64,000 nt of DNA from Marinomonas lutimaris (GCF_019426345.1 NZ_JAHLLW010000008.1:1-64000), one strand, 5' to 3'. Shown: positions 28,819-38,390, counted from the stretch's first letter. Notes: generated by a model not told the origin, from the letters alone. Program-made: numbers and translations.

Positions 28819-29844
28819 TTATCCTTTGCGTTGATGATTTTTGACCAATTCAATGGCCTCTAATAATACATTTACCTGTGCGTCAGCTTTATGACCATTT
28901 TCAGATAAGTAGCGACGGAACTGTTTGCCGCCGGCTTCACCCTGAAAAATACCCAAAATGTGTCGGGTTAGGTGCATCAAGCGTTCGCCTTCTTGCAGCT
29001 TGCGTTCAACATAAGGAACGAAAGCCTCTAGTGCCTTGTAGCGATCATTAACCAAAGCTTGACCGCCAAATAATACTTCGTCGACCTGACTTAAAATCCA
29101 TGGATTATGGTATGCCTCACGGCCAACCATAACGCCATCTACGTGCGCTAACTGTTCTTTGCATTCATCTAATGTTTTTATGCCACCGTTTATAATGATT
29201 TCAAGGTCAGGGAAATCTTTCTTTAACTGATGCACATAATGATATTTGAGCGGCGGTACTTCGCGGTTTTCTTTTGGGCTCAAGCCTTCCAGAATCGCAT
29301 TACGGGCATGGACAATAAAGGTCGTCACGCCAGTCGTTGCCACATCACCGACAAAATCTCGTACTACGCTGTAATCTTCTTGGTCATCTAAACCAATGCG
29401 GTGTTTGATCGTCACCGGAATATCGCAGTTATCCTGCATCGCACGCATGGCATCTTTCACCTTATCAGGGTAAGCCATTAAACACGCACCGATTAAACTG
29501 TTTTGTACTCTGTCACTTGGGCAACCGACATTAAGATTAACCTCATCAAAGCCAGCTTGCTGCGCCATTTTTGCGCATTTACCCAACGCAACAGCGTCAG
29601 ATCCACCTAACTGCAACGCAATAGGGTGCTCACACTCATCATAACGTAAGAATCTTTCAGGATGATTGCCTTGAAGCAGCGCGCCAGTGGTCACCATCTC
29701 GGTATAAAGCAGCGTATTCTTTGTCAATTTTCTAGCGAATACTCGGTAATCGCTGGTCGTCCAATCCATCATCGGGGCAATTGAAAATCGACGATCAAGC
29801 TTAGCGCTTGAATTTACTGGGGCAGCCCCATTATCTAGTGACAT
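28819..29844 (-). CDS. dusA: tRNA-dihydrouridine(20/20a) synthase DusA
   Basis: 341 aa from the ATG at 29844; the frame is open to a second ATG at 29907 (362 aa) and neither has a strong ribosome site. [19 protein letters not shown] near the start binds FMN, and the catalytic Cys is in [11 protein letters not shown] (~100). [11 protein letters not shown] and INGGIKTL follow in order. It reduces uridine in the tRNA D loop using NADPH. Its 5' end adjoins the prophage remnant beginning at about 30005; dusA is a known integration site for phages and islands. Confidence 0.95.
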   Translation of the reverse strand: MSLDNGAAPVNSSAKLDRRFSIAPMMDWTTSDYRVFARKLTKNTLLYTEMVTTGALLQGNHPERFLRYDECEHPIALQLGGSDAVALGKCAKMAQQAGFDEVNLNVGCPSDRVQNSLIGACLMAYPDKVKDAMRAMQDNCDIPVTIKHRIGLDDQEDYSVVRDFVGDVATTGVTTFIVHARNAILEGLSPKENREVPPLKYHYVHQLKKDFPDLEIIINGGIKTLDECKEQLAHVDGVMVGREAYHNPWILSQVDEVLFGGQALVNDRYKALEAFVPYVERKLQEGERLMHLTRHILGIFQGEAGGKQFRRYLSENGHKADAQVNVLLEAIELVKNHQRKG

Positions 29845-30004
29845 TTTTCTACTATCGAATAAGTTCAAAAAAGCGTCGCGACATAAGGAAATGACTCCCT
29901 GCGACATAGTACAGACATTATGTCATAAAATTACAAGATATCTAAGAGACAAGGCCATCTAGTTTTGAGCTTATAGAAAAAGAACAGAAAAAATTTCGTA
30001 ATGC

Positions 30005-31750
30005 GAAATTACCGCCGTCATGGTGCGCCAAGGTTCCACCGCCATCGGCGCAGGGCTTAGCTACAACCAAACCGCCGCACTGTCTGCGAGCCTAATAGCA
30101 GGCGGTGCCACGGAAGAGGTGGCTTCTACCGCGCTGAAAAACATCACAGGCCGACTCACCGCAGGCTTTGCCGCCACAAAAAGCCAACAAAGCGCCATGG
30201 GGCGACTAGGCTTCGATGCAGAAGAACTCGCGGCCATGATGCAGCAAGACGCCCAAGGCACCCTTGTGGAAGTCATGCGCGGCCTACAAAACGTCAACGC
30301 CACAGACCGAGGCGCGGTGATTTCCCAACTCTTTGGGGAAGAAGTAAAAGGCGCCGTCGCCAAACTCGTCACCACACTGGACGACGACAAAAACGGTCTT
30401 GTTTCTGCCTTTGGCAAAGTCGCCAACCAAGCCGACCGAGCCAACAGCGTCAACAACGAATACGCCAACCGCGCCGCCACCCGTGGACACATGCTTGGTC
30501 AACTCGGGGCCAAATTCGACCGCATGACCATCATCCTTGGTGATAGGCTCTTGCCCGTGCTCGATGCCGTCTTGCCGCCGCTCATGTCCGTGGTCGATGG
30601 TGTGGCCGACTTTGCCGAAGCCAACCCAGAACTGGCCACAGGCTTAATGGGCGTCGCCGCGGCCATTGCTGCCGTAAAAGCCGGAGCCATCGACTTCAAA
30701 CTCGCCAAGCTCACCCTTGGCAACGGACGCGACCGCTTCAACCTTGGCAAAACCAAACTCACCAACTCCACTGACCAAACCACCCAAAGCGCCAACCGAG
30801 CATCCCGCTCCCTAGACCGACTCAACCGCAAGCTAAACAACCTAGGCGTAGGCGGTGGCTATGGAAGAGACAGAAGTGGAAGAGGGGGAAGAACAAGGGG
30901 AAGAACAAGGGGAAGCAGTAGAGGCCGTAACCGATTAGCAGGACTAAGAGACTACGAAGACAATCTATCAAGCCGAGCTAGACCCACAAGACCATCCCGA
31001 CTAAGCGGGCGCTTTCGTCTTGGTAAATACGGTCGCCTTGCTGGCTTACTTGGCAGTGGCGCCGCCTTGGGCATGTTCTCAGGCGCAGCCAATGCGGGTG
31101 TTTCCAATATTGGAGAGTTGGCCATGACAGGGGCAGACCTAGCGGGAGCCGCTGGCGGATTATCTTCTATGTTGCCAATGGGTGGCATGGCTGGCGGCGT
31201 ACTAAAAGGCGCGGGCAAACTGTTCAGACCATTAGACATCGCCCTACAAGGCGCAGGCCTTGCCTCCGCCATATCCCAAGGCAACAGCACCCAAATAGGC
31301 GCGACCGCAGGCGACATGGCAGGGGGCTTGGGAGGCGCGGCGGCAGGCGGCTTAGCTGGCGCGGCCATAGGTTCCGTCGTGCCCATTATCGGCACTGCCA
31401 TTGGGGGCATCGTCGGTTCCATCGCAGGCGGCATGGGCGGTGGCTCTTTGGGTGAATGGATAGGCGGCGCTCTCTAGCTTGAATGAATGGGCGGTTGGTT
31501 TGAAGATGACAAAACCGACCAACCCGCACCAGACGCCATCGCCAAGCAAAGCCAACAGCTACAAAACAACAAAAGCATGACCTTTGCCCCAACCATCCAC
31601 CTAACACCGACAGGCAACCCAAGTTACGACCAACAAGTCAGCGACCAAGTGATAGAAAGACTCAAAGCCGAATTTGCACAGGGAATGATGGGCAACATGG
31701 ACGTGGCCGCAAGGGCGGATGGGAGCTTGACGGATAAGAGGGGGAGTTAG
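30005..31750 (+). pseudogene. Phage tail tape measure protein (P2 gpT-like), truncated and interrupted
   Basis: The frame is open from 30002 just after a stop, with phage-like sequence (EITAVMVRQGSTAIGAGLSY) preceding the first ATG at 30020, so the N-terminal part has been cut away at the junction. It runs 485 residues to TAG at 31475. Two stops (TAG, then TGA 6 bases on) precede a second stretch in the same frame (31487-31750) that looks like the natural C-terminus (QQVSDQVIERLKAEFAQGMM). The central region has the hydrophobic and Gly/Ala-rich segments typical of tape measures. Codon use is GC-rich and C-ending, unlike the cargo genes. Confidence 0.85.
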
Positions 31751-32026
31751 GCATAAAAATGTCAGGGATTTGTAAGGTTTTTCTGGTGCATAAAGAAAAA
31801 GGCGACTAGGATCAATCAGTAAGAATTCATGGCATCGAAAACGCGTATGCTTGTTTTTTCAGTTTTTTGATTTGTTAATATCTTTATTTAAGTTTTTAAA
31901 GTCAACAACTTACGGGAATATTAAGACGGTTTTAAAATTGTTTAAACGCACATGCGCACTTTTAAGTCGTTAGCTTGAAGTTTTCCGTCCCCGATAGTTA
32001 GGAATAAAAGTAAGGGCTAAATATAA

Positions 32027-32740
32027 ATGAGTGCATGGAACGATTTTTTAGAGGAAGTTCGGCAAGCAGAGAACGACCTAGGGCATCCCAGAGAAGTTTG
32101 GTACCGAGGTCATTCGGATGAATCTTGGAGCCTCACGCCTAGCTTGCTGAGATATGATGATTGGGGTAACAAGGAGAAAAACCTTTTCCTTGAATTCACA
32201 AAAACTGCATCAGTACTGTTTGACAAAAGGGGAACTGATTGGGAGACCTTGTTTGATATGCAACACTACTGGGTTCCAACAAGATTGCTTGATTGGACAT
32301 CCGTGATGGGAGTTGCAATTGCATTTATCCTCCACAATGACTATAGCGACTCCGAAAACAGTGCACTATTCGTGCTCGATCCAACTGCACTAAATAGACT
32401 AAGTGGTAGAGAAGAAGTAATAAACATACCGGAAGATAAGACCTTTGATTATAAAACAATCTACTGGGATAACAGACCAATTAAATTAGAAAAACCAATA
32501 GCCATACGTCCTCCTCATCAAAGTGATCGCTTGCGAGCACAGAAAGGTGTTTTCACGGTTCATGGTGCAATTGAAGGAAGCTTTGAGGAGCTGGCGCAAG
32601 ATTGCTTTCGCAAGATAATACTTTCTTCAGATGCAAAGGAAGAAGCTAAAGATTTTCTAAAATGGGCTAATTTGGATGAATATACTATTTATCCAGATAT
32701 TGTCGGAATGGCGCAGCACATCAAAAGAAAGATTTTATAA
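32027..32740 (+). CDS. FRG domain protein
   Basis: 237 aa. The FRG signature is clear: VWYRGHSDESWSLTPSLLR near residue 25 and MQHYWVPTRLLDWTSVMGVA near 85, with RLRAQKGVFTVHG later, including the conserved Arg-Gly, Gln-His and Asp-Trp elements. FRG domains are found in ADP-ribosyl-transferase-like and anti-phage proteins; no activity has been assigned here. It is AT-rich. The next gene starts 11 bases after its stop, so the two form a unit. The 276 bases before it hold no gene but contain a CGTTAG motif (31969) like an integron cassette edge. Confidence 0.85.
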   Translation: MSAWNDFLEEVRQAENDLGHPREVWYRGHSDESWSLTPSLLRYDDWGNKEKNLFLEFTKTASVLFDKRGTDWETLFDMQHYWVPTRLLDWTSVMGVAIAFILHNDYSDSENSALFVLDPTALNRLSGREEVINIPEDKTFDYKTIYWDNRPIKLEKPIAIRPPHQSDRLRAQKGVFTVHGAIEGSFEELAQDCFRKIILSSDAKEEAKDFLKWANLDEYTIYPDIVGMAQHIKRKIL

Positions 32741-32751
32741 GGAGTTATATT

Positions 32752-33255
32752 GTGGAAATTAGTAAAAAAGACAGAGTTATGCTTATCAATCAATATCGAA
32801 TTCTTGCTTTATTAGATGAGAATGAAGCGAGTCATTATAACGAGCTTATACAAATATTGGAGAATGGATATTCAAAATTCTATTCATTAATTGATCAATG
32901 GGTAAGTGATGACATGCCAGAGGAGGAAGGTGAGCTTGTTTTAAATATTCTCACTTTATATCGAGCTATTGATAGTGTGAAGAGCAAATTTAAAAGCGAA
33001 GAGGTCACACAAAATCCTTACTCAATATTCCCTGGTTTTGATGGAAATAATGAAACTGAATATATGTCCTTTGCAAGGTTTCTGGTTAAAGAACAAGGGA
33101 AGTTTCGAGAGCAAGAAAGATACTTAAAAGATAATGATGACATGAATAGTCATAGTCCAATGGTTAATAAGTATAAAAGAATGATTGAAAAGTCTAAAAA
33201 TATAGATATATGGGAAATGGGTGTTAAAGAGGCCTTATCAATATTGAATGCATAA
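32752..33255 (+). CDS. Hypothetical partner of FRG protein
   Basis: 167 aa, soluble and helix-rich, acidic in the middle (DDMPEEEGELVLNILTLYRA), with no known motif; AAGGAG precedes its GTG start. Its length and position, 11 bases after the FRG gene, suggest the two act together. The segment LTLYRAIDSVKSKF and the YMSFARFLVKEQGKFREQ part resemble the YfbU-type fold, which is only a guess. Its TAA is followed by GCTAACAATGG, similar to the start of an integron attC. Confidence 0.65.
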   Translation: MEISKKDRVMLINQYRILALLDENEASHYNELIQILENGYSKFYSLIDQWVSDDMPEEEGELVLNILTLYRAIDSVKSKFKSEEVTQNPYSIFPGFDGNNETEYMSFARFLVKEQGKFREQERYLKDNDDMNSHSPMVNKYKRMIEKSKNIDIWEMGVKEALSILNA

Positions 33256-33448
33256 GCTAACAATGGACAGTAACAGACAAAAAATAGGCCCCGTTCCGCC
33301 GTTCGAGAATTTGGGGTTATGAGAGTTTAGAGCCAGATAAAACATATATGAGTTTTGAAGATTCGGGGGCGAAAATTCGGGGTCAGATGAAAAATAGATT
33401 ACGGACGTGTACTATTAAATTGTTAAGTTTATATGGAAACTAATTTCT

Positions 33449-33784
33449 ATGGGTGAGATTGAAGTTAAAACAAAAGACAAGGAACTGGCTAAGGAATTAC
33501 AGTCATTGAAGATAGATGATCTTAAAATTGGACGCAGGATTAAGAATTTTGATTGTGCCGACCCAACAGTTATGGCAACAGCTAATCAAGTTGCAACCTT
33601 TATAGTTACTGCAGGTAGCTCTGTTGCACTAAGCTTATTTTCTAATTGGTTATATGATCGACTGAAGAGCAAAAAGAAGGACGAAGGTACCAAAATTAAC
33701 GGTATAGATATATCGGGCGACAGCAATAACTTAAAAGTAGAAATTCATAACCATATCCATTTGTCAGATTCAAAGAGTAAATGA
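33449..33784 (+). CDS. Small protein with one hydrophobic segment
   Basis: 111 aa. A charged N-terminal half (KTKDKELAKELQSLKIDDLK) is followed by a hydrophobic segment (ATFIVTAGSSVALSLFSNWL, ~55-75), a Lys-rich stretch and a beta-like tail (INGIDISGDSNNLKVEIHNH). I do not recognise the family. It is a single AT-rich gene lying between two copies of the TCAGATGAAAAA-type repeat (33375 region and 33868-33891), as expected of a separate cargo unit. Confidence 0.55.
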   Translation: MGEIEVKTKDKELAKELQSLKIDDLKIGRRIKNFDCADPTVMATANQVATFIVTAGSSVALSLFSNWLYDRLKSKKKDEGTKINGIDISGDSNNLKVEIHNHIHLSDSKSK

Positions 33785-33943
33785 ACTTAGCAATCAGCGA
33801 CAGGCATCCATTTTTCACACCTTCACCCATCCAACAGTATGTTTAAAGTTTGGTGGCGGACAGAAATCTGATTGGTTTTCTATATGACCCAAAATGTCGC
33901 ATCAGATGGTGACAGTTAGCTGTTATAGAGTACAGAGGTAAAT

Positions 33944-34864
33944 ATGGCAATATTTGAATTGTTTTCAAAAAGACAGAAAAAGCTGAGGGGGGAAGTCCCT
34001 GATGTATATCAATATGAAAATATTGACCAAAATTTCCGTGTACGGGTTATTCATATTATACGAGATACTATAGGTTGTGAGGGGCTTTACTCCAACAAAG
34101 TCTACGAAGAAATTCATAAGATACTTTGTAAAGAGTACGGAGTCTTTACTTTGAAAGAATATGCAGAATCCGATTTCTCAGCAGTATTTGACTACTTCTT
34201 AAACGAGAAAAATTATGAGATATGCCTAGACATCATTGAACTTGCCTTCAGCGTGATTGATGGCCATGTAAGGGAGAATGAGTGGGATTTTGATAATGCA
34301 ACCGGTACTATTCAAAAACCAGATGACGCGATTTCTGAGTTAAATTTAAGGTTTAAAGAATCAGGAATTGGCTACCAGTTTGAATCAGGAGAACTAATCA
34401 GAGTTGACTCTCAATATGTTCATTCAGAAGTTGTTAAACCTGTTCTTCATCTTCTTGGTAAAAACAAGGAATATGCTGGTGCCAATGACGAGTTCTTATC
34501 AGCCCATGAGCACTATCGTCATAAACGTTATAAAGAATGCCTAAATGATTGTCTCAAATCCTTTGAAAGTCTGATGAAAGCAATCCATGAAAAACACGCA
34601 TGGGCTTATAATCAAAATGACACAGCAAAAAAATTGATTAATAGCTGTCTTACTAACGGGTTAGTACCAGAATACCTACAGAATCAATTTTCATCTGTTC
34701 GAATTTTGCTTGAAAGTGGTATTCCTACAGTAAGAAATAAAGAAGGTGGCCATGGGCAAGGTACAGAAATCACAGTAGTTCCAGAGCACTTGGCAAGTTA
34801 CACCTTGCATCTTACAGCAACTAATCTTCTGTTTTTGGTTAACTGTGAAGAAAAATATAGCTAA
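33944..34864 (+). CDS. AbiJ/HEPN-like abortive-infection type protein (STM4504-like)
   Basis: 306 aa. An N-terminal AbiJ-type domain (FRVRVIHIIRDTIGCEG) precedes a C-terminal helical domain with KRYKECLNDCLKSFESLMKAI and VRNKEGGHGQG, the pattern of STM4504/CBY_0614 and abortive-infection HEPN proteins. The RNKEGGHGQG loop is typical of these C-terminal domains. Such proteins are linked to phage defence; activity here is inferred. It is preceded by CAGTTAGCTGTTATAGAG and its TAA stop is part of GCTAACAAGACGC, both integron-cassette-like. Confidence 0.75.
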   Translation: MAIFELFSKRQKKLRGEVPDVYQYENIDQNFRVRVIHIIRDTIGCEGLYSNKVYEEIHKILCKEYGVFTLKEYAESDFSAVFDYFLNEKNYEICLDIIELAFSVIDGHVRENEWDFDNATGTIQKPDDAISELNLRFKESGIGYQFESGELIRVDSQYVHSEVVKPVLHLLGKNKEYAGANDEFLSAHEHYRHKRYKECLNDCLKSFESLMKAIHEKHAWAYNQNDTAKKLINSCLTNGLVPEYLQNQFSSVRILLESGIPTVRNKEGGHGQGTEITVVPEHLASYTLHLTATNLLFLVNCEEKYS

Positions 34865-34975
34865 CAAGACGCTGCTGTAAGATGAAAACCTGTAATGTTT
34901 CATCTGATTCTTTGATACTGAATTTGATTTGTGAACATTGACCCCACCCGAATCTTGATCTAACTCTTCTTGCAC

Positions 34976-35115
34976 TGGCAAAATCCAGTGCTGGGAATCT
35001 CACCCTGCTTTACCAAAATGGCCTAAAAACACGCTCCGCGTGTTTTTTTGTGGCCGGAGTCCACCTGTTATGGTGAGTCTTTGTTGGGCTATCTTCGGCT
35101 AGGCCGTTCCTGTGG
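34976..35115 (+). ncRNA. Candidate C4-type antisense RNA locus
   Basis: No gene fits the 345 bases from 34865 to 35209. The stretch has the layout of the phage C4 antisense RNA (P1/P7; related to P4 cI RNA): a GCACTGG/CCAGTGC hairpin leading into GGGAATCTCACC, an intrinsic terminator, then GTGGCCGGAGTCCACC and GGTGAG, where CTCACC (34999-35004) and GGTGAG (35072-35077) can pair. C4 RNA represses translation of antirepressor (ant/rha-like) genes, and a broken rha gene begins at 35210. A covariance-model search was not possible here. Confidence 0.55.
35026..35049 (+). terminator. Terminator of C4-like RNA
   Basis: AAACACGC/GCGTGTTT stem with a 3-base loop and a T7 run, inside the C4-like locus. 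Confidence 0.8.
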
Positions 35116-35209
35116 CGGTTGTACTAACCTGATTTTGATCCACTACCTTATCGAGATTCGAACCTTATTTGGTGGTTAATGACAGAATCAAAGGAATCCA
35201 GAAATTGCT

Positions 35210-35784
35210 ATGGACATTATCTCAAGCATTGACGCACCCGTTGTACAAATCACTAACGATCAAATCACCACCACTTCAGCAAATTCTTTGGTAAACATCA
35301 CAGAAACGTTTTACGCAAAATAGAAATCCTTGAATGCAGTGCTGAATTTAGAGCGCTCAATTTTGAGCTGGCTGAATACAAAGATGAACAAGACAAGACT
35401 CGCCCTATGTATCGCATCACCCGCGACGGCTTCGTCTTCTTGGGCATGGGCTTCACTGGCACCAAAGCCGCCCAGTTCAAAGAAGCCTACATCAGCGCCT
35501 TCAACCAAATGGAAAAACAGCTCCACGAGCAAAAACAGCTTCCCGCCACCACAGACAACCTAGCCATAGCGGAAACCGACAAGTACCAACTGCTCAACAA
35601 CATCGTCAAATCCATGCAGATACAAAGCGACCCCGTTGTCCTACCATCTAAAGAAGTCGTCGAAATGGTACAAGCCATCCGCATGTACCAACAGCAAATC
35701 GCCCAACTGCAAACGCCAGACTGGGTAAACGACAACATCACCCGCGTCAAAGACTACGCCCAACGCAACTTTGTAGACTTTTAA
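35210..35784 (+). pseudogene. rha: Phage regulatory protein Rha, frameshifted
   Basis: ATG at 35210 reads MDIISSIDAPVVQITNDQIT and TTSANS, then the Rha family sequence resumes one frame over at 35287 as FGKHHRNVLRKIEILECSAE and continues through RPMYRITRDGFVFLGMGFTG to FVDF and TAA at 35784. A small deletion near 35284 therefore broke the pRha DNA-binding domain. Rha proteins act as antirepressors or lysogeny regulators in phages. The 3' half and the following terminator were copied to other places in the island (see repeats). Confidence 0.85.
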
Positions 35785-35832
35785 GTGGCAAGCAACTAAA
35801 GCCTGCGAAAGTGGGCTTTAGTTGTTGTTTTT
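35518..35832 (+). repeat. rha 3'-end repeat, copy A (source gene)
   Basis: The segment from CAGCTCCACGAGCAAAA through the rha stop and the terminator (AACTAAAGCC/GGCTTTAGTT then T run, 35794-35832). Copies B, C, D and a scrap E lie at 36209, 37031, 38391 and 45484. Each retains the stretch around GACTGGGTAAACGACAACAT and the terminator; E keeps only a few dozen bases. Confidence 0.9.
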
Positions 35833-35908
35833 ATTGGAGTAAAGGGATAGTTTTAACAATAAGTTAGATGGAGTTAGTGATTTTATGGGCATTTTTAGGG
35901 AGTAAAAT

Positions 35909-36196
35909 GTGTCTCGTATATTTACCTTTATGCCAGCTTTGATCATTTATGCTTTCTTTGCTCACAAGATTTTTTCTGATGGATTTTATTTCGAATTTTG
36001 GATGTTGTTGCTCATCCCATTTTTTTACATTCTAAATATTTTTTTGATCATGACTTTTTTAAGAATGATATTAATAGCTCGTATTGTGTATGGAGAAGTA
36101 AGAAGTCGAAGGTATTTTTCTCTCTTCTGTTATCTTATATGTATTTGGGGGCCAATTTTTTATTTGTTTTTTTTATTAGGGATAAATACACCTTAA
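35909..36196 (+). CDS. Small integral membrane protein
   Basis: 95 aa from a GTG start with AGGGAG upstream. Three strongly hydrophobic segments (FMPALIIYAFFAHKIF, FWMLLLIPFFYILNIFLIM, FSLFCYLICIWGPIFYLFFL) and a short basic loop (RSRRY). No known family. It lies alone between rha repeat copies A and B in very AT-rich sequence; in phages a single gene in this position would be called a moron. Confidence 0.6.
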   Translation: MSRIFTFMPALIIYAFFAHKIFSDGFYFEFWMLLLIPFFYILNIFLIMTFLRMILIARIVYGEVRSRRYFSLFCYLICIWGPIFYLFFLLGINTP

Positions 36197-36208
36197 TCTT
36201 CATCGCCT

Positions 36209-36456
36209 CGTCGTTGTTCCATCAAAAGAACTCATCTACCTAATCCAAGCCGTGCCATGTACCATACCAAATCGTAGAACTAGTTTTTTAATTCAGGTAA
36301 GCAGACTGGGTAAACGACAACATCACCCGCGTCAAAGACTACACACAACGCAACTTTGTAGACTTCTAAGCGACAAGCAACTAAAGCCTGCGAAAGTGGG
36401 CTTTAGTTGCTGTTTAGGCTGGTAGGAAACGAGAAAGTCTTTTAGTATCAATAAAT
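36209..36456 (+). repeat. rha 3'-end repeat, copy B
   Basis: Degraded copy with an internal replacement shared only with copy C (ACTAGTTTTTTAATTCAGGT region), the intact rha end and terminator, then an extra tail GGCTGGTAGGAAACGAGAAA also shared with C only. B and C must derive from one duplication event. Confidence 0.88.
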
Positions 36457-36508
36457 GTCAAAACGCGCATGCCTATTATTAAGCTGTAAGAAACCTACCG
36501 GAAGCCTC

Positions 36509-36934
36509 ATGGAAAAGTTTGATAAATTGGCTATTGCCGATGAATTATTAGAAAGCGCAATTCAATCATATTTAGATGATGAAAAATATTTTTCAGCATT
36601 GCATTTAGCTGGAGCCGCACAAGAAATATATGGAAAATGGTTAAGAATAAAAGGGGGGCAAGACTTATCCACTATGATACTAGATAAAGCAGCTAAAGTT
36701 TTCCATGAGCCAATTGATAAAAAAGCTATTAAAAAAGAAGATAAGCGTCCAAAAAATTCAATTAAACACATGGATAGTGAAGCTGACCGTTATACTTATT
36801 TAAGAATAAAATTTGATACTTTTTGTGTTATCTGCGAGGCTGTCGCTGAACACAAGCTGCTTAAACGAAATGAAACAGCCAATATTGTCAGATTTAAAAA
36901 ATATTTAATAAGCACACGTACAAACGGTTTATAA
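36509..36934 (+). CDS. HEPN-like small protein
   Basis: 141 aa from the ATG at 36509. The frame extends to 36455, but those 18 codons come from the repeat tail and are not expected to be native. Helical, with an SYLDDEKYFSALHLAGAAQE motif near residue 20 as in HEPN-like and cassette-encoded proteins, and a basic middle (KKAIKKEDKRPKNS). No RxxxxH ribonuclease motif is evident. Its stop codon is the TAA of TAACAAGTCGTTTAAAAGGG, which closely resembles the beginning of Vibrio-type attC sites. Confidence 0.65.
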   Translation: MEKFDKLAIADELLESAIQSYLDDEKYFSALHLAGAAQEIYGKWLRIKGGQDLSTMILDKAAKVFHEPIDKKAIKKEDKRPKNSIKHMDSEADRYTYLRIKFDTFCVICEAVAEHKLLKRNETANIVRFKKYLISTRTNGL

Positions 36935-37030
36935 CAAGTCGTTTAAAAGGGCAAAATACATTATTCTTAATAGGATAATCACCTTACAACACCAACCATG
37001 CCAAGGGCTTTGGTGGCTTCTCTGCTATTT

Positions 37031-37295
37031 CCCGTCGTAGTTCCATCAAAAGAACTCATCGACCTAATCCAAGCCGTCCGCACTTTCCTAACAAAGAAAG
37101 CAACAGCAAATAGCACGACTAGCTTTTTAATTCAAGCAAGCAGACTGGGTAAACGACAACATCACCCGCGTCAAAGATTTCGCCCAACGCAACTTTGTAG
37201 ACTTCTAAGCGACAGACAACTAAAGCCTGCAAAAGTGGGCTTTAGTTGTTGTTTAGGCTGGTAGGAAACGAGAAAGTCTTTTAGTATCAATAAAT
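37031..37295 (+). repeat. rha 3'-end repeat, copy C
   Basis: Closest to copy B: the same internal replacement and the same tail ending TAGTATCAATAAAT. Includes the terminator stem ACTAAAGCC/GGCTTTAGT at about 37219-37248. It contains no intact rha frame. Confidence 0.88.
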
Positions 37296-37397
37296 AGAAA
37301 TTTTCAGTTTAGAAATAACGCGCAGTGGATTGGATAAACTCGTATGAGGATTAATAAAATGTTAGACAGCAAATCAAAATTTTAACAAGATGTATTA

Positions 37398-38270
37398 ATG
37401 ATTATGTCAAAAAACTCTGGTGGACAGTTAGCGCGAAACTTTAGGAGTGGTCAAATAGCTGAAAGTTTAGCAGTTATTTTGTGTAGACCATTTATGTCTA
37501 TGGCTCAAATTGAACAGGAAGAAGACTTTGGTATCGATTTAATAGGAACGCTTTTAAAAGAATCAAAGCTTACTTACAGTGCAGAAGAGTCATGTATGAT
37601 TCAGGTGAAAATTTCCTCTTCAGCCAGATTTAAAATAGAAGGACTTGGTGTTACATGGCTAAAGCAGCTTTTTTTACCATACTTCCCTTTAGTAATTGAT
37701 AGAACTAAATCTATGGCTTTTCTTTATACGTTAAATGATTGGCATGAAGTTATTCATTTAAGTGTAGTGGATGAGTATATTTTTGTACTAGATGATGATC
37801 TAGAGAATGATCCCTGTGATAGTTTTTTTTCTCTGGGTGATCCGATTATGTCATGGGATATTAATGATTCTAGTGATCCCAGTTTTTGTAAATGGGCTTA
37901 CTCAATTATGAAGCCAGTAATGGAAATCGAAACTCGTAATCAACGATACGCACCAATGGGAAGATTTGAAAAAATTGAGTGCAGGAATTTTAAGTTTTCA
38001 GATAGGGGTGAAGATAATTTGGCAATAAATCCTCCGGAAACTGGAATAGTAAAATATCAGTATTCGGGAAAACATAAACTTATCAAATCTAATGTAAAAC
38101 ACATTTTGATCCCATTATTGCAAACTGTCTATAATACATTAAATAGTGAAGATATATCCTATAAAGATTTTGATAATCTTATTAAGATAATGGATAAATT
38201 TGGTATAGAAAGTGACAAGCCAGAACAAGTAAAATATATTCTCGATGAGATACGTGATGGAAATGTCTAA
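37398..38270 (+). CDS. DUF4365 domain protein
   Basis: 290 aa (an ATG two codons later, 37404, is an alternative start). The N-terminal half has the DUF4365 pattern: GQIAESLAVILCRPFMSMAQ, EEDFGIDLIGTLL and MIQVKISSSARFKIEG, whose D...QVK arrangement is that of a PD-(D/E)xK nuclease fold. Such proteins occur in defence islands; activity is inferred. The stop TAA lies within TGTCTAACAAG, the classic 5' end of an integron attC. Single gene between rha copies C and D. Confidence 0.75.
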   Translation: MIMSKNSGGQLARNFRSGQIAESLAVILCRPFMSMAQIEQEEDFGIDLIGTLLKESKLTYSAEESCMIQVKISSSARFKIEGLGVTWLKQLFLPYFPLVIDRTKSMAFLYTLNDWHEVIHLSVVDEYIFVLDDDLENDPCDSFFSLGDPIMSWDINDSSDPSFCKWAYSIMKPVMEIETRNQRYAPMGRFEKIECRNFKFSDRGEDNLAINPPETGIVKYQYSGKHKLIKSNVKHILIPLLQTVYNTLNSEDISYKDFDNLIKIMDKFGIESDKPEQVKYILDEIRDGNV

Positions 38271-38343
38271 CAAGAAAAATTAATTGACAAAATATATGTC
38301 ACGAATTTTTCTTCGCAAAATGTAGTGCCAAATATTTTGTAGG

Positions 38344-38390
38344 TTTGGGGTCAGATGAAAAAGAGCACCTAGTTTTCATCTGATCCCAAA
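38344..38390. repeat. 18-bp inverted repeat at rha copy D boundary
   Basis: TTTGGGGTCAGATGAAAA and TTTTCATCTGATCCCAAA (one mismatch) flank an 11-base loop. Copy D of the rha repeat starts at the next base. The same TCAGATGAAAAA motif recurs at 33375, 33868, 38750-38786 and 39401. Confidence 0.85.

Noticed and set aside
30061..31622. Several long minus-strand ORFs (110-160 codons) opposite the tape measure gene
   Set aside because: They are low-complexity shadows of GC-rich phage codons (Pro/Ala-rich) and have no ribosome sites.
35149..35164. tRNA-like T-arm sequence (GGTTCGAATCTC) on the minus strand
   Set aside because: No acceptor stem, D arm or anticodon arm can be formed around it.
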